DNA of 6,978 nucleotides from Methanosarcina sp. (GTDB lineage Archaea > Halobacteriota > Methanosarcinia > Methanosarcinales > Methanosarcinaceae). Below the pieces are notes generated by a model. That model was not told the origin of the DNA. It made no database searches and worked only from the letters and a program-made list of their open reading frames with translations. The stretch spans positions 1-6,978 of the forward strand of contig DUIO01000309.1 in NCBI GenBank assembly GCA_013330315.1, read 5' to 3'. Positions within the stretch are counted from its first letter, which is position 1. Every line of letters starts with the position of its first letter. The position numbers and the translations under genes were made by a program. Shown here one piece after another: positions 5,603 through 6,978 of this stretch.

Positions 5603-5669
5603 AGCAAAGCAACTCATTGATATGAATATCCGGAGTATATCCTGCCTCAGTTTTATAAAGTGGTAAAAA

Positions 5670-5687
5670 AGGATAAATTAATCCTTA
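5670..5687. terminator. Possible terminator between convergent genes
   Basis: AAGGAT-AAATTA-ATCCTT is a 6-bp inverted repeat lying between two genes that end towards each other (stops at 5602 and 5720). It is preceded by an A-run, so the T-run would follow it on the minus strand. Weak stem, modest support. Confidence 0.3.
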
Positions 5688-5719
5688 GAACCTGTGAATA
5701 CATAAGTTAAGAAATTTTA

Positions 5720-6109
5720 CTAGGAAATAGGACTAAGCTCTTTATTATTAACAATTTGCCAGATTCGTTTTGATAACTCTAAATACTGTGTTTTTGAGTC
5801 ACCGGTTTTCTGGAGAAAAGAACTTGCACCATTTTCTATTGCCTGGTACATAATTTCTTCTCCAAATCCCGTAAATAAGATGAAAGGAATGCTTATCCTC
5901 TTATCCCGGATAGTTTTTAAGAACGCGATGCCATTCATGACAGGCATATCATAGTCCGAGACTATTACATCGTAGGAATCTTTTTCTAACATCTTAAGAG
6001 CTTCCCTTGCAGATTCCACAGTATCGGAGGGTATATTGTGGAAAACTTCAAGGAATGTCTTTGATAGTTCCAAAAATGAAGGATTATCGTCTACAATCAA
6101 TACTTTCAT
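5720..6109 (-). CDS. Single-domain response regulator (receiver only)
   Basis: The 129 residues form one CheY-like receiver domain and nothing else. Acidic pocket D7-D8 lies in LIVDDNPS, the phospho-acceptor is D52 in VSDYDMP, T80 is in LFTG and K101 is in LQKTG: the full active-site set is present. The C-terminal helix (ELSKRIWQIV) resembles methanogen and haloarchaeal receivers that are often attached to PAS or kinase modules, but here the protein ends. No output domain and no histidine kinase lie in the window, so the phosphate must come from a kinase elsewhere. The role would be phosphorelay or protein-protein signalling. The ATG at 6109 is preceded by a GGAG-type Shine-Dalgarno (minus strand GGAGAG, ending 7 bases upstream). 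A winged-helix gene ends 293 bases upstream on the same strand. Confidence 0.93.
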   Translation of the reverse strand: MKVLIVDDNPSFLELSKTFLEVFHNIPSDTVESAREALKMLEKDSYDVIVSDYDMPVMNGIAFLKTIRDKRISIPFILFTGFGEEIMYQAIENGASSFLQKTGDSKTQYLELSKRIWQIVNNKELSPIS

Positions 6110-6216
6110 GGGGGACTCTCCGTCAGGTTAAAAGTCTATTTGATTTTTACCGATATCATAATTATTTAATGTTGAAAAGTTATTGTCCGCTAGTGAATTT
6201 CAATATCTTTTTCTAA

Positions 6217-6273
6217 CTTATATTAAATTACTTACGTGAAAAATTTTTTAATAACAAAAAAAATGTTAACATT
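6217..6273 (-). promoter_or_regulatory. Candidate promoter region of the receiver gene
   Basis: On the minus strand TAATTTAATATAAG (6230-6217) is the best TATA-like string upstream of the receiver gene and would give a leader of roughly 85 bases. Slightly upstream, AATGTTAACATT (6262-6273) is a perfect 12-bp palindrome that could be an operator. The region is very AT-rich, so both calls are weak. No gene is seen in 6110-6323. Confidence 0.25.
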
Positions 6274-6323
6274 AAAAATTTCAAAATTAACGTAGGATTT
6301 AACAATGATTTTGCAGAAAAAAA

Positions 6324-6401
6324 TTAAAACTTGACTGCCTTAACTATCTTTAAAACCTAACGGCCCCAGCTATTTTTAAAAGTTGACTGCCTTAGCTATT
6401 T
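6324..6401 (-). repeat. Three tandem 26-bp repeats at the 3' end of the winged-helix gene
   Basis: On the minus strand the units are 6401-6376, 6375-6350 and 6349-6324. Each begins (A/A)(A/G)ATAG(C/T)T, continues with GGCAGTCAA or GGCCGTTAGG, and ends with TTTTAA. Units 1 and 3 are closest (AAGGCAGTCAA in both); unit 2 is more diverged (GGGGCCGTTAGG). Read in the frame of the adjacent gene, unit 1 encodes IAKAVNF then TAA; units 2 and 3 would encode similar IAGAVRF and IVKAVKF peptides. This suggests that the gene's last codons were duplicated twice. Confidence 0.85.
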
Positions 6402-6402
6402 C

Positions 6403-6612
6403 CTAGAAAACCTTTCCCGAATCAGTAGTAATAAAAAGTCCATTTTCATATCTGATAAGTTCTTTCCTTTCCAGGATTTCTAAATATTTCTGGGCAACAT
6501 TATAGTTCAGATTTGCTTCATAAATGATATTCGTTTTCTTTGCCCCTTTCATAGTAACTTCTAAAATTTCTACCGCGATTTCCGTACTGCTTCTCTTCTT
6601 TTTTCTCTTCAA
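6403..6612 (-). CDS. Small winged-helix DNA-binding protein (archaeal HTH_45-like)
   Basis: The 69 residues form one winged helix: a basic N-terminus (KRKKKRSS), helix 1 (TEIAVEILEVTMKG), helices 2-3 with the recognition helix (KKTNIIYEANLNYNVAQKYLEILERKELI), and the wing (RYENGLFITTDSGKVF). The AKKTxIxYxANLNYxxxxKYLEIL pattern is typical of small archaeal winged-helix regulators. I prefer the TTG at 6612 because GTGAGG (6626-6621) sits 8 bases upstream; the TTG at 6636 would add eight residues but lacks such a site. The frame ends at TAG (6405-6403), immediately after GKVF, where relatives usually go on for some residues; the next codons, EIAKAVNF then TAA, look like such a tail. It probably acts as a transcription regulator, perhaps of itself. 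Confidence 0.82.
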   Translation of the reverse strand: MKRKKKRSSTEIAVEILEVTMKGAKKTNIIYEANLNYNVAQKYLEILERKELIRYENGLFITTDSGKVF

Positions 6613-6638
6613 TATTAATTCCTCACGATAATTCAAAA

Positions 6639-6676
6639 ATGATCTTTACTGGAATTCCAATATCTAAAAAGATCAT
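6639..6676. promoter_or_regulatory. Nested palindrome upstream of the winged-helix gene, candidate operator
   Basis: ATGATCTTT (6639-6647) and AAAGATCAT (6668-6676) are perfect inverted repeats. Between them lies the perfect 10-bp palindrome TGGAATTCCA (6650-6659). The outer arms end 27 bases upstream of the predicted start at 6612. The inner palindrome is off-centre by about 3 bases. The arrangement suits binding of a dimeric winged-helix regulator near its own promoter, or a leader hairpin. Confidence 0.45.
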
Positions 6677-6777
6677 AGTTAATGTCTTTTAATAGGCAAC
6701 AAAGATTCTAAACACTAAATGCTCTCCTTTCTATATTAATAATATCTGTTTTACATAGAAAATAAAGTTACAATTTT

Positions 6778-6799
6778 GCTATTTTTAATAAAAAATAGC
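6778..6799. repeat. 22-bp hairpin-forming palindrome
   Basis: GCTATTTTT (6778-6786), AATA, then AAAAATAGC (6791-6799) is a perfect 9-bp stem with a 4-base loop. It adjoins the terminator hairpin at 6801-6819. Together they may act as a terminator in both directions. Confidence 0.5.
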
Positions 6800-6819
6800 C
6801 TCCCAACTTATAATTGGGA
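6790..6819 (-). terminator. Hairpin/T-run terminator for the gene ending at 6876
   Basis: On the minus strand TCCCAA-TTATAAG-TTGGGA (6819-6801) forms a 6-bp stem with a 7-base loop, and GGCTATTTTTTATT follows directly, giving a run of six Ts. It lies 57 bases beyond the stop codon at 6876. Confidence 0.55.
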
Positions 6820-6875
6820 AGCCAGACCACCTATAAAGCCCTTCGATGCCCGGACAAAAATTTTAATTTTCGGAG

Positions 6876-6977
6876 TTAAAAATAATTCGCAAGAAGCAAT
6901 ACGAAAGGAACCATTACCATGTAAGTGCCGTCAAGAAGGGTATATTGCAGGAGCAAATGACCTTTCCTGTAAGGTAC
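6876..6977 (-). CDS. C-terminus of a hydrophobic protein entering from the right
   Basis: The minus strand is open from the window edge to TAA at 6878-6876, giving 33 residues: VPYRKGHLLLQYTLLDG, then TYMVMVPFVLLLANYF. The last 16 residues are strongly hydrophobic and look like a membrane helix. A terminator structure follows on the same strand, which supports a real gene end here. The family cannot be told from so short a piece, and the start lies outside the window. Confidence 0.4.
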   Translation of the reverse strand, partial: VPYRKGHLLLQYTLLDGTYMVMVPFVLLLANYF

Positions 6978-6978
6978 A

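Noticed and set aside
6007..6216. 69-residue plus-strand frame
   Set aside because: Its first half is antisense to the receiver gene, and the rest is AT-rich upstream DNA without a motif.
6778..6819. IS200/IS605-type end hairpins
   Set aside because: The hairpin plus six-T run on the minus strand directly after an open frame is better explained as a transcription terminator, and no TnpA or TnpB sequence is visible.

Overview
The window looks like an accessory, AT-rich stretch of a methanogenic archaeon, most likely Methanosarcina. This is inference from several signs together: an MNT/HEPN toxin-antitoxin pair, an archaeal-type small winged-helix protein, a stand-alone receiver domain, TATA/BRE-like promoters, long AT-rich intergenic DNA, and dispersed intergenic repeats rich in GAGCGAAGCGA. 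No rRNA, tRNA, CRISPR array or intact transposase gene is visible.

Left part (1-3510). A family of dispersed repeats in one orientation (copies near 1-178, 960-1245, 2458-2545 and 3083-3507) punctuates the DNA. Between the copies lie an intact mntA-hepT toxin-antitoxin operon (209-852, + strand), an 8 x 11 bp minisatellite (1289-1376), a Fic AMP-transferase pseudogene (1390-2327, - strand) with at least three frameshifts and a probable internal deletion, and a 280-bp MITE-like element (2566-2851) with 33-bp terminal inverted repeats and TA at both ends. The copies flanking the Fic remnant are the left and right parts of one repeat, so the Fic segment appears to split a repeat that is nearly whole elsewhere (3083-3507).

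Middle (3510-5720). A 312-residue membrane protein with two tandem C-terminal zinc ribbons (3738-4676) is followed by a diverged paralogue (4973-5602). The paralogue has lost its N-terminal region: detectable similarity continues upstream of any usable start codon. I recognise no named family or function for the pair.

Right part (5720-6978), all on the - strand. A single-domain response-regulator receiver (5720-6109) lies downstream of a short winged-helix DNA-binding protein (6403-6612). The winged-helix gene has a nested palindrome just upstream of its start, and a TAG stop followed by three 26-bp tandem repeats. The last 102 bases hold the C-terminus of a hydrophobic protein entering from the right, followed by a hairpin/T-run terminator.

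The two recognisable toxin-type systems both depend on AMP transfer: MntA modifies HepT, and Fic enzymes modify targets or themselves. The first is intact and the second is dead. The least explained items are the repeat/cargo architecture, the zinc-ribbon pair, and the structured DNA around the winged-helix gene.
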